From an uncultured Methylococcaceae bacterium (GTDB lineage Bacteria > Pseudomonadota > Gammaproteobacteria > Methylococcales > Methylomonadaceae): DNA of 64,000 bases. The stretch is taken from the NCBI GenBank assembly GCA_903908165.1, contig CAIVQX010000009.1, positions 24,826-88,825 of the forward strand, written 5' to 3'. Below, in pieces: positions 19,797-32,374 of the stretch. The notes under the pieces are model-generated. The model worked only from the letters and a program-made list of their open reading frames with translations. It was not told the DNA's origin and ran no database searches. Within the stretch, counting starts at the first letter, position 1; every line of letters begins with the position of its first letter. The translations under genes were made by a program, and so were the position numbers.

Positions 19797-21530
19797 TTGG
19801 CCTCATCAAAGATGTCAGGTAGAATTTCTAGAGAGTTTATTGATGATCTTTTGGTGCGAGTTGATATAGTTGATTTAATCGATTCGCGCGTTCCTCTAAA
19901 AAAAACGGGAAACAATTATGTTGCCCGCTGTCCTTTTCACACTGAAAAAACCCCTAGTTTCTCTGTAAACCGTAACAAGCAGTTTTTTCATTGCTTTGGT
20001 TGTGGTGCGAGTGGTAACGCCATTAGTTTTTTAATGGATTTTAGTCATCTTGATTTTGTTGAAGCTGTTGAAGATCTTGCTAACTTTGCTGGCGTAGATG
20101 TGCAAAGGGAGTCTTTCGGGCTTAATGTTGAGTTCAAAAGAGATGATTTAAGTAGCCTTTACTTATTGATGGAACGGGTGGCCGTTTTTTATGTAGAACA
20201 GTTAAAACTTAGCTCCAAAGCTATCGATTATCTTAAAAAAAGAAAAGTAAGGGGTGAGATTGCTCGTGATTTTATTCTCGGTTATGCGCCCGATAAATGG
20301 AGTGCTTTAACTGAAAGATTTGAGCAACAATTATTGATAGATGCTGGATTGCTTATTATTAAAGATGATGGGCGGACTTATGATCGTTTTCGTGACAGAA
20401 TTATGTTCCCAATTCGGGATAAGCGAGCACGTATTATAGGGTTTGGTGGTAGGGTTATTGATGATTCTTTGCCAAAGTATTTGAATTCACCAGAAACAAC
20501 TTTATTTCATAAAGGTAAAGAAGTGTATGGTTTGTATGAGCTTTTGGAAAAAAACGCTAAACCACAGAGAATAATAATTGTTGAAGGCTATTTAGATGTA
20601 ATTGCTTTAGCCCAGTATGGCATTAATTATGCCGTTGCTGGGCTTGGTACGGCGGCATCCCAAGCGCATTTAGATTTGTTATTTAGATTCACATCGGAGC
20701 TTGTATTTTGTTTTGATGGTGATAAAGCAGGGCGTGAAGCGGCATGGAGGGCGATGGAGCCAGCTTTTTCAAGCCTTAAGGACGGTAGGCAGATAAGAAT
20801 AATGATTTTGCCACAAAGTCATGATCCTGATTCACTGGTGCGAGACGAGGGCATGTCTGGATTTACAGAGCGAATTCTGAGAGCACATCCTTTATCAGAT
20901 TATTTTTTTGAGCACATTGCCGAAGGTTTGAATCTTTCAGAAATGGAAGGGCGAGCCCAATTAATCAGTAAAGCCAAACCCTATTTGGAGAAGTTGCCGG
21001 ACAATGTGTTTAGGGAAATGATGTTTGATCGTTTAAAAAAATTATCGGCTATGACTTCGCTGGACTCTCCGGATAATGTTGCTGTGAGTGATTCTGTAAA
21101 TCAAAAGCCGTTTCAATTTGAGCCAGGTAGATTATCGTCGGCTCGAGTTGCAATTGCTTTGTTATTACAGCGGCCCAGTTTAGCTGAAATTGTCAGGGAA
21201 AAAGAGATAGATTGGGATGGCTTGGAGTTTCGAGGGATCCAGTTATTTAAAAATATACTAGAAGTTATAATGGATAAAAAAAATGTTAATACTGCAGTTT
21301 TAATTGAGCATTATCGTAATACAACTGAAGATAAATCAGTTAAAGCATTGGCATTATTGGATGTATATGTTTCTGACGATAAAATTGAAGAAGTGTTTAG
21401 CGATGCTTTAAGTGTTTTGCTTGAGCAGGCCCGTGATGCTGGGATTTCAAGACTACTTGCAAAATCTAAAGCTCAGAATTTGGAGATACAAGAGCAAGAG
21501 TTATTAGTTAAAATGCTGGCGGCCAAATAA
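19797..21530 (+). CDS. dnaG: DNA primase (true start probably ATG at 19812)
   Basis: Zinc-binding CPFHTEKTPSFSVNRNKQFFHCFGCGASGNAISF and TOPRIM VEGYLDVIAL. Confidence 0.97.
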   Translation: MASSKMSGRISREFIDDLLVRVDIVDLIDSRVPLKKTGNNYVARCPFHTEKTPSFSVNRNKQFFHCFGCGASGNAISFLMDFSHLDFVEAVEDLANFAGVDVQRESFGLNVEFKRDDLSSLYLLMERVAVFYVEQLKLSSKAIDYLKKRKVRGEIARDFILGYAPDKWSALTERFEQQLLIDAGLLIIKDDGRTYDRFRDRIMFPIRDKRARIIGFGGRVIDDSLPKYLNSPETTLFHKGKEVYGLYELLEKNAKPQRIIIVEGYLDVIALAQYGINYAVAGLGTAASQAHLDLLFRFTSELVFCFDGDKAGREAAWRAMEPAFSSLKDGRQIRIMILPQSHDPDSLVRDEGMSGFTERILRAHPLSDYFFEHIAEGLNLSEMEGRAQLISKAKPYLEKLPDNVFREMMFDRLKKLSAMTSLDSPDNVAVSDSVNQKPFQFEPGRLSSARVAIALLLQRPSLAEIVREKEIDWDGLEFRGIQLFKNILEVIMDKKNVNTAVLIEHYRNTTEDKSVKALALLDVYVSDDKIEEVFSDALSVLLEQARDAGISRLLAKSKAQNLEIQEQELLVKMLAAK

Positions 21531-21611
21531 ATATATCCTAATATATAATACATATAGTATAATTTCCAGTTAAATATGACCATACCAATACAAGTATTGA
21601 GTGAGTAAATA

Positions 21612-23472
<1,861 letters not shown>

Positions 23473-23476
23473 TTTA

Positions 23477-23553
23477 GGGCCCTTAGCTCAGTTGGTTAGA
23501 GCGTCCGACTCATAATCGGCAGGTCGTAGGTTCAAGTCCTACAGGGCCCACCA
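23477..23553 (+). tRNA. tRNA with CAT anticodon, probably tRNA-Ile2 (CAU, lysidine-modified) rather than tRNA-Met
   Basis: GGGCCCTTAGCTCAGTTGGTTAGAGCGTCCGACTCATAATCGGCAGGTCGTAGGTTCAAGTCCTACAGGGCCCACCA; resembles E. coli ileX, and has the same rpoD-proximal location. Confidence 0.9.
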
Positions 23554-23563
23554 TTTAAACAAG

Positions 23564-23586
23564 AAAGGCTGCTGTTGCAGCCTTTT
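23564..23586 (+). terminator. Rho-independent terminator after rpoD-tRNA
   Basis: AAAGGCTGC-TGTT-GCAGCCTTTT. Confidence 0.8.
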
Positions 23587-23628
23587 GTATATTCGAACAG
23601 TTGTATTTTATTTATTAAGGGTGATGAC

Positions 23629-24789
23629 GTGAGCAATAATTATAGCTTTACATCAGAGTCGGTGTCGGAAGGACATCCGGACAAGGTAGCAGATCAAATT
23701 TCCGATGCAGTACTTGATGCTTTATTAGCACAAGATCCCAAGTCACGTGTTGCTTGTGAAACATTAGTGAAAACTGGGATGGTTATTTTAGCTGGAGAGG
23801 TGACGACTGATGCCTGGGTTGATTTGGAAGCTTTAGTTAGAAAAGTTGTTTGCGAAATTGGCTATGATCATGGTGATATTGGTTTTGATGGTCAAAGTTG
23901 TGCAGTATTAAATGCTATTGGTAAACAATCGGCTGATATTGCGATGGGTGTTGATGAAGATGAAAATCATGAGCAAGGTGCTGGTGATCAAGGATTGATG
24001 TTTGGTTATGCTAGTAATGAAACTGATGTATTAATGCCCGCCCCAATTACGTATTCTCATTTGTTGGTTAAACGTCAGGCTGAAGTACGTAAGAGCAAGG
24101 TATTACCTTGGTTGCGTCCAGATGCCAAAAGTCAGATTACATTTAGGTACGAAAATAATAAACCGGTTGCAATTGATGCCGTGGTTTTATCTACACAACA
24201 TTCACCTGAAATTAACAATAAAGCTTTGCATGAAGCGGTAATGGATGAGATTATTCTGCCGGTTTTGCCTAAAGAATGGCTACATAAAGATACCAAGTAT
24301 TTTATTAATCCGACAGGACAATTTATCATTGGTGGACCAGTAGGAGATTGTGGTCTAACAGGTCGTAAAATTATTGTTGATACATACGGTGGTATGGCTA
24401 GACATGGAGGTGGCGCATTTTCAGGGAAAGATCCTTCAAAAGTTGATCGTTCTGCAGCTTATATGGCTCGTTATGTGGCAAAAAACATTGTTGCGGCAGG
24501 TTTAGCAGAACGCTGTGAAATTCAGGTTTCATATGCAATTGGTGTTGCCGAACCCACTTCTATTACAGTAGAAACCTTTGGTACAAGTAAGCTGAGTGAA
24601 GATAGATTAGTACAGATAATTAGAGATAATTTTGATTTAAGACCCAAAGGCTTGATTAAAATGTTGGACTTATTAAAACCAATTTATCAGCCTACAGCAG
24701 CTTATGGTCATTTTGGACGCACTGAAGAATCATTCAGTTGGGAAAAGACAGATAAAGTTGACGCATTAAAAAATGCGGCTGGTATTTAA
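23629..24789 (+). CDS. metK: S-adenosylmethionine synthetase
   Basis: [42 protein letters not shown] start at 23629 with AAGGGTG upstream; the track's start at 23575 lies inside the terminator hairpin. Confidence 0.97.
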   Translation: MSNNYSFTSESVSEGHPDKVADQISDAVLDALLAQDPKSRVACETLVKTGMVILAGEVTTDAWVDLEALVRKVVCEIGYDHGDIGFDGQSCAVLNAIGKQSADIAMGVDEDENHEQGAGDQGLMFGYASNETDVLMPAPITYSHLLVKRQAEVRKSKVLPWLRPDAKSQITFRYENNKPVAIDAVVLSTQHSPEINNKALHEAVMDEIILPVLPKEWLHKDTKYFINPTGQFIIGGPVGDCGLTGRKIIVDTYGGMARHGGGAFSGKDPSKVDRSAAYMARYVAKNIVAAGLAERCEIQVSYAIGVAEPTSITVETFGTSKLSEDRLVQIIRDNFDLRPKGLIKMLDLLKPIYQPTAAYGHFGRTEESFSWEKTDKVDALKNAAGI

Positions 24790-24809
24790 TAGCAAACTAA
24801 ATAGGACAT

Positions 24810-26105
24810 ATGATGAGTCAACATGATTATAAAGTTGCTGATATATCGTTAGCAACATGGGGACGTAAAGAAATTAATATTGCTGAAACAGAAATGCCCG
24901 GCTTAATGGCGTTGAGAAAAGAATATGGTCAGAAACAACCCTTAAAAGGCGCACGAATCGCTGGTTGCCTCCATATGACAATTCAAACTGCAGTATTAAT
25001 TGAAACGTTAACTGCTTTAGGTGCTGAAGTTCGTTGGTCATCCTGTAATATCTTTTCGACTCAAGACCATGCTGCGGCTGCAATAGCTGCAGCAGGTATT
25101 CCAGTGTTTGCTTGGAAAGGTGAAACCGAGGAAGAAGCGGAATGGTGTATCGCTCAAACCATTGATGGACTTGATGGCTGGAGACCAAATATGATTCTTG
25201 ATGATGGTGGTGATTTAACTACCATGATGCATAATCAATATCCTGAATTAATGGCGGATGTTAAAGGCTTATCAGAAGAAACAACTACAGGTGTTTTACG
25301 ACTTTACGAAATGGTTGCAAAAGGCACTTTAAAAGTTCCTGCTTTTAATGTTAACGACTCAGTAACTAAATCTAAATTTGATAATTTATACGGATGCCGT
25401 GAGTCATTAGTTGATGGTATCAAGCGTGCAACTGATGTCATGATTGCTGGTAAAATTGCTGTGGTCTGTGGTTATGGTGATGTAGGAAAAGGTTGTGCAC
25501 AATCTTTACGAGGCTTGGGAGCAACAGTTCTAATTACAGAAATTGATCCGATATGTGCTTTGCAAGCTGCTATGGAAGGTTTTCGCGTAGTAACCATGGA
25601 AGAAGCCGCACCCATTGCAAATATTTTCGTAACAGCAACTGGTAACTTTAGTATTATTACCCATGCGCATATGTTAGCGATGAGAGATCAAGCGATTGTA
25701 TGTAACATTGGCCATTTTGATGAAGAAATTGAAATTGCTTCTTTACGTCAATATGAATGGGAAAATATCAAACCTCAGGTTGATCACGTTATTTTTCCAG
25801 ATGGTAAGCGATTGATTATTTTGGCTGAAGGTCGATTGGTCAATCTAGGTTGTGCTACTGGACATCCAAGTTTCGTAATGTCTAATTCTTTTTGTAATCA
25901 AGTTTTAGCACAAATGGAATTATGGGAAAATGCCAAAAATTATAAAAATGAAGTCTATATTTTGCCAAAAAAATTGGATGAAAAAGTTGCAAGGTCACAT
26001 CTGCAACAATTAGGTGTAAACTTAACAACCCTTACTGAGGAACAAGCTAAGTATATTAATGTTCCCGTTGAAGGACCTTATAAAGGCGATCATTATCGTT
26101 ATTAA
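24810..26105 (+). CDS. ahcY: Adenosylhomocysteinase
   Basis: [46 protein letters not shown]. Confidence 0.97.
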   Translation: MMSQHDYKVADISLATWGRKEINIAETEMPGLMALRKEYGQKQPLKGARIAGCLHMTIQTAVLIETLTALGAEVRWSSCNIFSTQDHAAAAIAAAGIPVFAWKGETEEEAEWCIAQTIDGLDGWRPNMILDDGGDLTTMMHNQYPELMADVKGLSEETTTGVLRLYEMVAKGTLKVPAFNVNDSVTKSKFDNLYGCRESLVDGIKRATDVMIAGKIAVVCGYGDVGKGCAQSLRGLGATVLITEIDPICALQAAMEGFRVVTMEEAAPIANIFVTATGNFSIITHAHMLAMRDQAIVCNIGHFDEEIEIASLRQYEWENIKPQVDHVIFPDGKRLIILAEGRLVNLGCATGHPSFVMSNSFCNQVLAQMELWENAKNYKNEVYILPKKLDEKVARSHLQQLGVNLTTLTEEQAKYINVPVEGPYKGDHYRY

Positions 26106-26264
26106 TCAATTTTACTTTTTTCCTGCTTCGGAATGCTGTCAATTGTATAAAATTAATCTTTTATAATTGGCAGTAAAAAAGTAATTGTAGTAACGTTGAA
26201 GGCCAAATTTTTTAATAGATATTGGTGGGGACGATTTGTTTTATCCCTCTCAGTGAGATTGAAA

Positions 26265-27116
26265 ATGCAATCACAAAGAAAATATCCTCAACTTTTTAGT
26301 TTCGAATTTTATCCACCTAAAACAGAAGAAGGTGAGGTAAATCTTGAGATCGTGCATAACAAACTGGCAAAACTAAAACCTGATTTCTTCTCGGTTACAT
26401 TTGGTGCGGGTGGCTCAACCCGAGATAAAACATTCGATACGGTTATCGATATTCAAGCAAAAGGTATTGCATCAGCACCTCATTTATCTTGTGTAGCGTC
26501 TACTAAAGACAATATTAGAACAATTCTAAAAAGTTACCAAGATAATGGTATTGCCAAAATTGTCGCATTAAGAGGTGATTTGCCTTCTGGGATGATGTCA
26601 GCCGGTGAGTTTAGATATGCAAATGAGCTTGTTGAATTTATTCGTCAAGAAACGGGTGATTATTTTCAGATTCATGTAGCAGCCTATCCAGAAGTTCATC
26701 CACAATCAGTTAATGCTGAGGAAGATTTTAAAAATTTTAAGCGCAAAGTCGATGCTGGCGCAAATGCGGTAATTACTCAGTATTTTTATAATGCTGATGC
26801 TTATTTTTATTTCGTAGATACCTGTGAAAAAAATGGTATAACAATCCCTATCGTGCCGGGTATTATGCCTGTTACGCAATATGCACAATTGTTCCGGTTT
26901 TCGGAAATGTGTGGTGCCGATATACCCCGGTGGATGAGAAAGCGACTCGAGGGTTTTGGAGATGACAGGGAGGCAGTAAAAGACTTTGGTTTGGAATTGG
27001 TGACCAATCTTTGTCAACGGTTACTTGATAATGGCGCTCCGGGTCTTCATTTCTATACCATGAATCAAGCCGCACCAACCTTGGCAATACTGGAACAATT
27101 GCAAATCAATACATAA
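26265..27116 (+). CDS. metF: Methylenetetrahydrofolate reductase [NAD(P)H]
   Basis: FSFEFYPPKTEEGE, SVTFGAGGSTRDKT. Start moved from TTG 26196 to ATG 26265. Confidence 0.95.
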   Translation: MQSQRKYPQLFSFEFYPPKTEEGEVNLEIVHNKLAKLKPDFFSVTFGAGGSTRDKTFDTVIDIQAKGIASAPHLSCVASTKDNIRTILKSYQDNGIAKIVALRGDLPSGMMSAGEFRYANELVEFIRQETGDYFQIHVAAYPEVHPQSVNAEEDFKNFKRKVDAGANAVITQYFYNADAYFYFVDTCEKNGITIPIVPGIMPVTQYAQLFRFSEMCGADIPRWMRKRLEGFGDDREAVKDFGLELVTNLCQRLLDNGAPGLHFYTMNQAAPTLAILEQLQINT

Positions 27117-27190
27117 TGTATTGATAATTTATTGTCCAATCGGTATTTTTTACATTTAGGTGTCTTAACTTATTAAGTCACATTAATATC

Positions 27191-28540
27191 ATGACTAATC
27201 AGTCCTTTTCAAATCGTGATTTATCGGTTTTGTGGCATCCATGTACACAAATGAAAGATCATGAAAATTCCCCCATTATTCCGATAAAAAAAGGCCAAGG
27301 TGTTTGGCTCGAAGATTTTGATGGAAATCTCTATTTGGATGCAATAAGTTCATGGTGGGTTAATCTGTTTGGCCACGCTAATCCGGACATAAATAGCGCC
27401 TTAAAAGATCAACTTGATACACTTGAACATGTTATTTTTGCAGGGTTTACTCATGAGTCCGGGATTAAACTAGCCGAAAAACTGGTTGCACTAACTCCCG
27501 CCGGTCTTGATCGGTGTTTTTTTGCTGACAATGGATCTGCTGCAGTTGAAATCGCACTTAAGATGAGTTTTCATTATTGGCGAAACTTAGGTCAAACTCG
27601 GAAAGTAAAATTCATTACGCTTGAGAACAGTTATCATGGTGAAACATTAGGTGCTTTAGCTGTTGGAAATGTGCAGCTCTATAAAGAAACTTATGCCCCG
27701 TTATTGATGGATGTAATCACTGTCCCAAGTCCTGACTGTTATCATCGCGAAAGTGGGGAATCATGGGCAGATTTTTCCACACGTCGCTTTACGTTGATGG
27801 AGCAGGCATTAGAAAAACATGCAGATACCGTTAGCGCTGTCATTATTGAACCTTTAGTTCAATGTGCCGGTAATATGCGAATGTACGATCCGGTTTATCT
27901 AAAATTACTGCGAGCAGCTTGTGATAAATATCAAGTACATTTAATTGTCGATGAAGTAGCTGTAGGTTTTGGTCGCACGGGAACCTTATTCGCTTGTGAG
28001 CAAGCAAGTATAAGCCCAGATTTTATGTGTTTATCTAAAGGCTTAACTGGGGGCTATTTGCCATTGTCTGCAGTGTTAACCAGTCAGAAAACTTATAAGG
28101 CATTTTATGACGATTATCAAAAATTAACGGCTTTTTTACATTCTCATAGTTATACAGGTAATGCATTGGCCTGTAGAGCCGGACTTGCAACGCTGGATAT
28201 TTTTGAACAACACAATATCATTGAAAATAATAAGCATTTAGCTACGATTATGAGCAAAATGGCTGAGCGGTTTAAGGGTCATGCTCATGTTGCCGAAGTC
28301 CGACAAACAGGCATGATACTGGCAATTGAGATGGTTAAGAATAAACACACTCGTGAACCTTATCCTTGGCAAGAACGGCGAGGTTATAAAGTCTATCAGT
28401 ATGCACTAACTAAAGGTGTTATATTGCGGCCACTAGGAAACGTTATTTATTTTATGCCACCGTATATTATTACTGAAGAAGAATTATTACTAATCGCTCA
28501 GGTAGCTTGGGACGGATTGGAGCAAGCGGTTAGAGGTTAA
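27191..28540 (+). CDS. bioA: Adenosylmethionine-8-amino-7-oxononanoate aminotransferase
   Basis: WHPCTQMKDHE, DAISSWWVNLFGHANP, LIVDEVAVGFGRTGTLFACE. Confidence 0.95.
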   Translation: MTNQSFSNRDLSVLWHPCTQMKDHENSPIIPIKKGQGVWLEDFDGNLYLDAISSWWVNLFGHANPDINSALKDQLDTLEHVIFAGFTHESGIKLAEKLVALTPAGLDRCFFADNGSAAVEIALKMSFHYWRNLGQTRKVKFITLENSYHGETLGALAVGNVQLYKETYAPLLMDVITVPSPDCYHRESGESWADFSTRRFTLMEQALEKHADTVSAVIIEPLVQCAGNMRMYDPVYLKLLRAACDKYQVHLIVDEVAVGFGRTGTLFACEQASISPDFMCLSKGLTGGYLPLSAVLTSQKTYKAFYDDYQKLTAFLHSHSYTGNALACRAGLATLDIFEQHNIIENNKHLATIMSKMAERFKGHAHVAEVRQTGMILAIEMVKNKHTREPYPWQERRGYKVYQYALTKGVILRPLGNVIYFMPPYIITEEELLLIAQVAWDGLEQAVRG

Positions 28541-28541
28541 T

Positions 28542-29288
28542 ATGCGAGTATCAAGATTATATGTGTCGGTTAATTTGTCTTTGGATAAGTATGTAGAATT
28601 AGATGAAGAAAATGGACATTACGTTAGAGCCGTACTGCGCCTGAAAAAGGATGCTGAGATCATTTTGTTTAATGGCCAGGGTGGCGAGTATTTATGTACA
28701 ATTTTTGAAGTAAGCCGTAAGTTAGTAATGGTTTTGGTTAACAAGTGGTTGGATAGATGCGTTGAATCATTGTTGTCGGTAACCTTAGGACTTGGAATAT
28801 CAAGAGGTGATCGAATGGATTTATCGGTGCAAAAAGCAGTGGAACTGGGTGTTAATGGTATTACACCACTATTGACTGAGCGATGTGTCGTGCAGTTTAA
28901 AGGTGAAAAAAAAACACAACGTTCAATACATTGGCAAAAAATTGTTCAGCATGCCGCAGAACAAAGTGGCAGAACAATGGTGCCAGTAGTAGCTGACATA
29001 GAGCAGCTGCAAGATTGGGTAGGGCGACAAAACGGCTTAAAAGTTTTTCTTGATCCTTATGCAGACTTAACCTTACTAGATATTGCTCCAATAGACATGA
29101 AGGTAACTTTGTTAACTGGCCCAGAAGGTGGTTTTTCTGAACAAGAACGCAATATTGCTAAAGCGGCAGGATTTATTCCGGTCCGTTTGGGTAGTCGTAT
29201 ATTACGGACTGAAACGGCTTCAATCGCAGCACTTGCAGCAGTTCAGATGTTATGGGGTGACTTTGGAAAGCAGGCTGTATTAATTTAA
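28542..29288 (+). CDS. rsmE: 16S rRNA (uracil-1498-N3)-methyltransferase
   Basis: LLTGPEGGFSEQE, VRLGSRILRTETASIAALA. Confidence 0.93.
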   Translation: MRVSRLYVSVNLSLDKYVELDEENGHYVRAVLRLKKDAEIILFNGQGGEYLCTIFEVSRKLVMVLVNKWLDRCVESLLSVTLGLGISRGDRMDLSVQKAVELGVNGITPLLTERCVVQFKGEKKTQRSIHWQKIVQHAAEQSGRTMVPVVADIEQLQDWVGRQNGLKVFLDPYADLTLLDIAPIDMKVTLLTGPEGGFSEQERNIAKAAGFIPVRLGSRILRTETASIAALAAVQMLWGDFGKQAVLI

Positions 29289-29307
29289 ATTCTTCGATGG
29301 AGAACTA

Positions 29308-30198
29308 GTGTTGCGTTATTTTATTTATGCCATTACGCCGTTATTGGTTTTATTGACTGCTTTGATATTATCTTGCACTTTAGGATATTTTATTGTACTT
29401 GGCATAGGAGACGCTATACCTTTCAGGCAAATATTAACTAGGTCTACACAGTTGTTTCTTGTGCTGAGTATTTTCCCAATTATGGCCTATTTGAAAGTCA
29501 ACAAAGAAGAGCTGGGATTCGCACCAATAGGGGTGCTTTCAAAGCAGTTGTTACAAGGTTTCGGGCTTGGGTTTATTGTCTTGATACCAGTGCTTGTTGT
29601 CTTGTATGTTCTTAAGATTACCGTATATAAAGGTCAATTCTGGACAGTCGGTTTAATGATTAATGCTATGACAATGAATTTATTGGTAGCCTTGTTAATT
29701 TCAGTTATCGAAGAAACCTTGTTTCGTGGGATTGTCTTAGTCGGTTTAAAAAGAAAGTTGCCTGTTATTGCCGCTATCATTCTTACTTCAACGTATTATG
29801 CAGGATTACACTTTTTAAGTATAAAAACTAATTTGGCTGTTCAGGATATTACTATCACAAGTGGTTTTTTAATGTTGGGCGAAGCCGTGGGAAACTTATT
29901 TCGTCTTGCTAGTGTGCCGGCATTTTTTGCCTTGTTAATGGTAGGTATTTTTTTAGGGGTTTTAAGAACACAGAAAAAGATAAGTTTGGGTCTATGTATC
30001 GGATGTCATACGAGTTGGGTGTGGCTAATCAAAATGAATAAAAAACTATTTAATACAGACTTTAGCGCCCAATATCATTATCTCGTTAGTAGTTATGATG
30101 GCATTATAGGACCATTAGTGGGGGGCTGGATAATGATAGTCATTGTAGCTTACTTTGCGTATCAACATATTAATCGATCAAAAATTGGTTTGGTTTAA
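29308..30198 (+). CDS. CPBP-family intramembrane (CAAX-type) metalloprotease, GTG start
   Basis: ISVIEETLFRGIVLVGL (EExxxR), YYAGLHFLS. Confidence 0.8.
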   Translation: MLRYFIYAITPLLVLLTALILSCTLGYFIVLGIGDAIPFRQILTRSTQLFLVLSIFPIMAYLKVNKEELGFAPIGVLSKQLLQGFGLGFIVLIPVLVVLYVLKITVYKGQFWTVGLMINAMTMNLLVALLISVIEETLFRGIVLVGLKRKLPVIAAIILTSTYYAGLHFLSIKTNLAVQDITITSGFLMLGEAVGNLFRLASVPAFFALLMVGIFLGVLRTQKKISLGLCIGCHTSWVWLIKMNKKLFNTDFSAQYHYLVSSYDGIIGPLVGGWIMIVIVAYFAYQHINRSKIGLV

Positions 30199-30681
30199 TT
30201 AATCCCTAAAATTATCAAATTGCAAAGGTATCTCTAGTTTTTCGTCTCTTAGCATTTGAATAACTTCCTGTAAGTCGTCGCGTTTTTTTCCAGTTACTCT
30301 AACTTTATCGCCTTGAATAGCGGCTTGTACTTTTAGTTTTTTGTCTTTAATTAATTTAACGATCTTTTTAGCCACCGTTGAATCCAAGCCTTGTTTTAGG
30401 ATAATTTCTTGGCGCATCATTTTTCCACTACCTTTGGCATCGCCAACATCCATGCAGGCAACATCTATACCGCGCCGACTTAGCTTAGTACAGACGACAC
30501 TAAACATTTGTTGTAGCTGAAAAGTAGATTCAGAAATCATAACCAGTTTGTCGTCAGTTAGTTCAAAGCTAGAGTTAGATCCTTTAAAGTCAAAACGAGT
30601 AGTTACCTCTTTATTTGCTTGATCAATGGCATTTTTAACTTCGTGATTATCAAATTCAGAAATAATGTCAAATGTTGGCAT
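30199..30681 (-). CDS. yajQ: YajQ family nucleotide-binding protein
   Basis: MPTFDIISEFDNHEVKNAIDQANKEVTTRFDFKGS...VRVTGKKRDDLQEVIQMLR. Confidence 0.96.
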   Translation of the reverse strand: MPTFDIISEFDNHEVKNAIDQANKEVTTRFDFKGSNSSFELTDDKLVMISESTFQLQQMFSVVCTKLSRRGIDVACMDVGDAKGSGKMMRQEIILKQGLDSTVAKKIVKLIKDKKLKVQAAIQGDKVRVTGKKRDDLQEVIQMLRDEKLEIPLQFDNFRD

Positions 30682-30719
30682 AGGCTTAAATTAAAAATTG
30701 ATTTAGAGTGTTGAGTATT

Positions 30720-31952
30720 TTACAACTGTTTATAGTTATTGATAGCTTCAGTGACTGATTTAATACGTAAGTTATGAATGGCTTTTCCTATTTTATCGCC
30801 TTGTAGGCCACTATTTAAAATACTGTCAGTTTTAATCGAACTAGCCACTTGATTAGCCAGTTTTAGTATGTCTGCTTGAGGATAAGGTTTCTGTTCAAGC
30901 CCAGTTCTGCCTTTGGCATCGGCTTCACAAGCTAATAAAAAATCAAAAAGACGAGTATTATCCTTAAACGCACCTAAAATATTTAAGAGATCTGTGATTG
31001 TTGAGGCTTTTAATTCAAATGCTTTATGACAATGAGTATGATATTGCATGACATGTGTAGCGAGTGCCTTATAAGTATTAGGGATGCGCAAGCGATCACA
31101 TAATTTATTCAGGATAGGTAAGCCAATTGTTTCATGTCCATGATGGTGAGGCCAGTTGCTTTTGGGCGTTGCAGCTTTACCAAGATCATGAACAAGTGCC
31201 GAAAATCTTACTTCGGGTTTGCTAGACAAACAAGTGGCTTGTTCTAAGCAAAGCATGCTGTGCAAACCGGTATCAATTTCTGGGTGATGTTTTTCTGGTT
31301 GCGGCACGCCAAATAAAGCGTTAATTTCAGGGAATATTTTAGCCAGAGCATCACAGTCTTTTAAAGTATAGAAAAAAGCTGTAGGCGTCTTTTCTTTAAG
31401 TGCTTTAAGTAATTCAGCCCACACCCGTTCAGGAACAAGGTGGTCGACTTCACCGCTTGCAACCATCAATATCATCAACTCTTTGGTTTCTTCTGCTAGC
31501 TTAAAGCCAAGATGGGCATAGCGGGCTGCGAAACGTGCTACACGTAAAATACGTACGGGATCTTCTGCAAAAGCAGGAGAAATATGTCGGAATATTTTAT
31601 TTTTTAGATCATATTGTCCACCAAAAGGATCAATAAGTTGTCCTTCTGCTGACATGGCTATCGCATTGATGGTCAAGTCACGACGAATTAAATCTTGCTC
31701 CAGAGTAACTTCAGGGGACGCGTGAACCATAAATCCTTTATAACCAGGCGCAGTTTTTCTTTCAGTTCTGGCAAGGGCATACTCCTCATGACTTTTAGGA
31801 TGAAGAAATACAGGAAAATCCTTTCCTACACGGCGAAACCCCTGTTTTATCATTGATTCAGGTGTTTCACCAATGACAACCCAATCTTTTTCTGAAATAG
31901 GATAATTAAGTAATGTATCCCGAACAGCACCGCCAACAAGATATATTTCCAT
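30720..31952 (-). CDS. cca: Multifunctional CCA tRNA nucleotidyltransferase
   Basis: MEIYLVGGAVRDTLLNYPISEKDWVVIGETPE; HD motif VHDLGKA. Confidence 0.96.
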   Translation of the reverse strand: MEIYLVGGAVRDTLLNYPISEKDWVVIGETPESMIKQGFRRVGKDFPVFLHPKSHEEYALARTERKTAPGYKGFMVHASPEVTLEQDLIRRDLTINAIAMSAEGQLIDPFGGQYDLKNKIFRHISPAFAEDPVRILRVARFAARYAHLGFKLAEETKELMILMVASGEVDHLVPERVWAELLKALKEKTPTAFFYTLKDCDALAKIFPEINALFGVPQPEKHHPEIDTGLHSMLCLEQATCLSSKPEVRFSALVHDLGKAATPKSNWPHHHGHETIGLPILNKLCDRLRIPNTYKALATHVMQYHTHCHKAFELKASTITDLLNILGAFKDNTRLFDFLLACEADAKGRTGLEQKPYPQADILKLANQVASSIKTDSILNSGLQGDKIGKAIHNLRIKSVTEAINNYKQL

Positions 31953-32088
31953 TAATGTAAGTTAATATTCAGTTTCATACGCTTAGAATAGCACAAGCTT
32001 AAAATCAAAAAAACTGTAATAAACAGGGTCAAATGGAAGGCTTTATTGTTTTTTTTAAGGCAGTAAAGTTAATCTGGTATCAATTATT

Positions 32089-32364
32089 TTATTTACCGTA
32101 ATTTTTTACCAAATAATCAATAATGATTTTTTTATCGCAATCATTGATAGGAGCACCCATGACATTAATCATTTTACCGACCGTTTTTTCCCAACCAGAT
32201 CGATCCAGAATTTTCGCATGCATGGTTATATAGTCAGCACTATGGCATATTGAACATTGGCTAATTATATTTTCTTTGCCTAGATCTTCTTTTAAATGTA
32301 TCTGACTTTCTTCTGATAGTGCAGCGTTAGTGAAAAGAGTTATTAACAAAAAAAATATTGGCAT
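32089..32364 (-). CDS. Small c-type cytochrome, probable sulfite dehydrogenase SorB-like subunit
   Basis: Signal peptide, single CSICH haem site; 10 nt downstream of the SorA-like gene. Confidence 0.75.
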   Translation of the reverse strand: MPIFFLLITLFTNAALSEESQIHLKEDLGKENIISQCSICHSADYITMHAKILDRSGWEKTVGKMINVMGAPINDCDKKIIIDYLVKNYGK

Positions 32365-32374
32365 TTTGTCTCCT

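Noticed and set aside
23575-23628. N-terminal extension of MetK in the ORF track ([18 protein letters not shown])
   Set aside because: Starts with TTG inside a rho-independent terminator hairpin; MetK homologs begin at about the GTG at 23629, which has its own SD.
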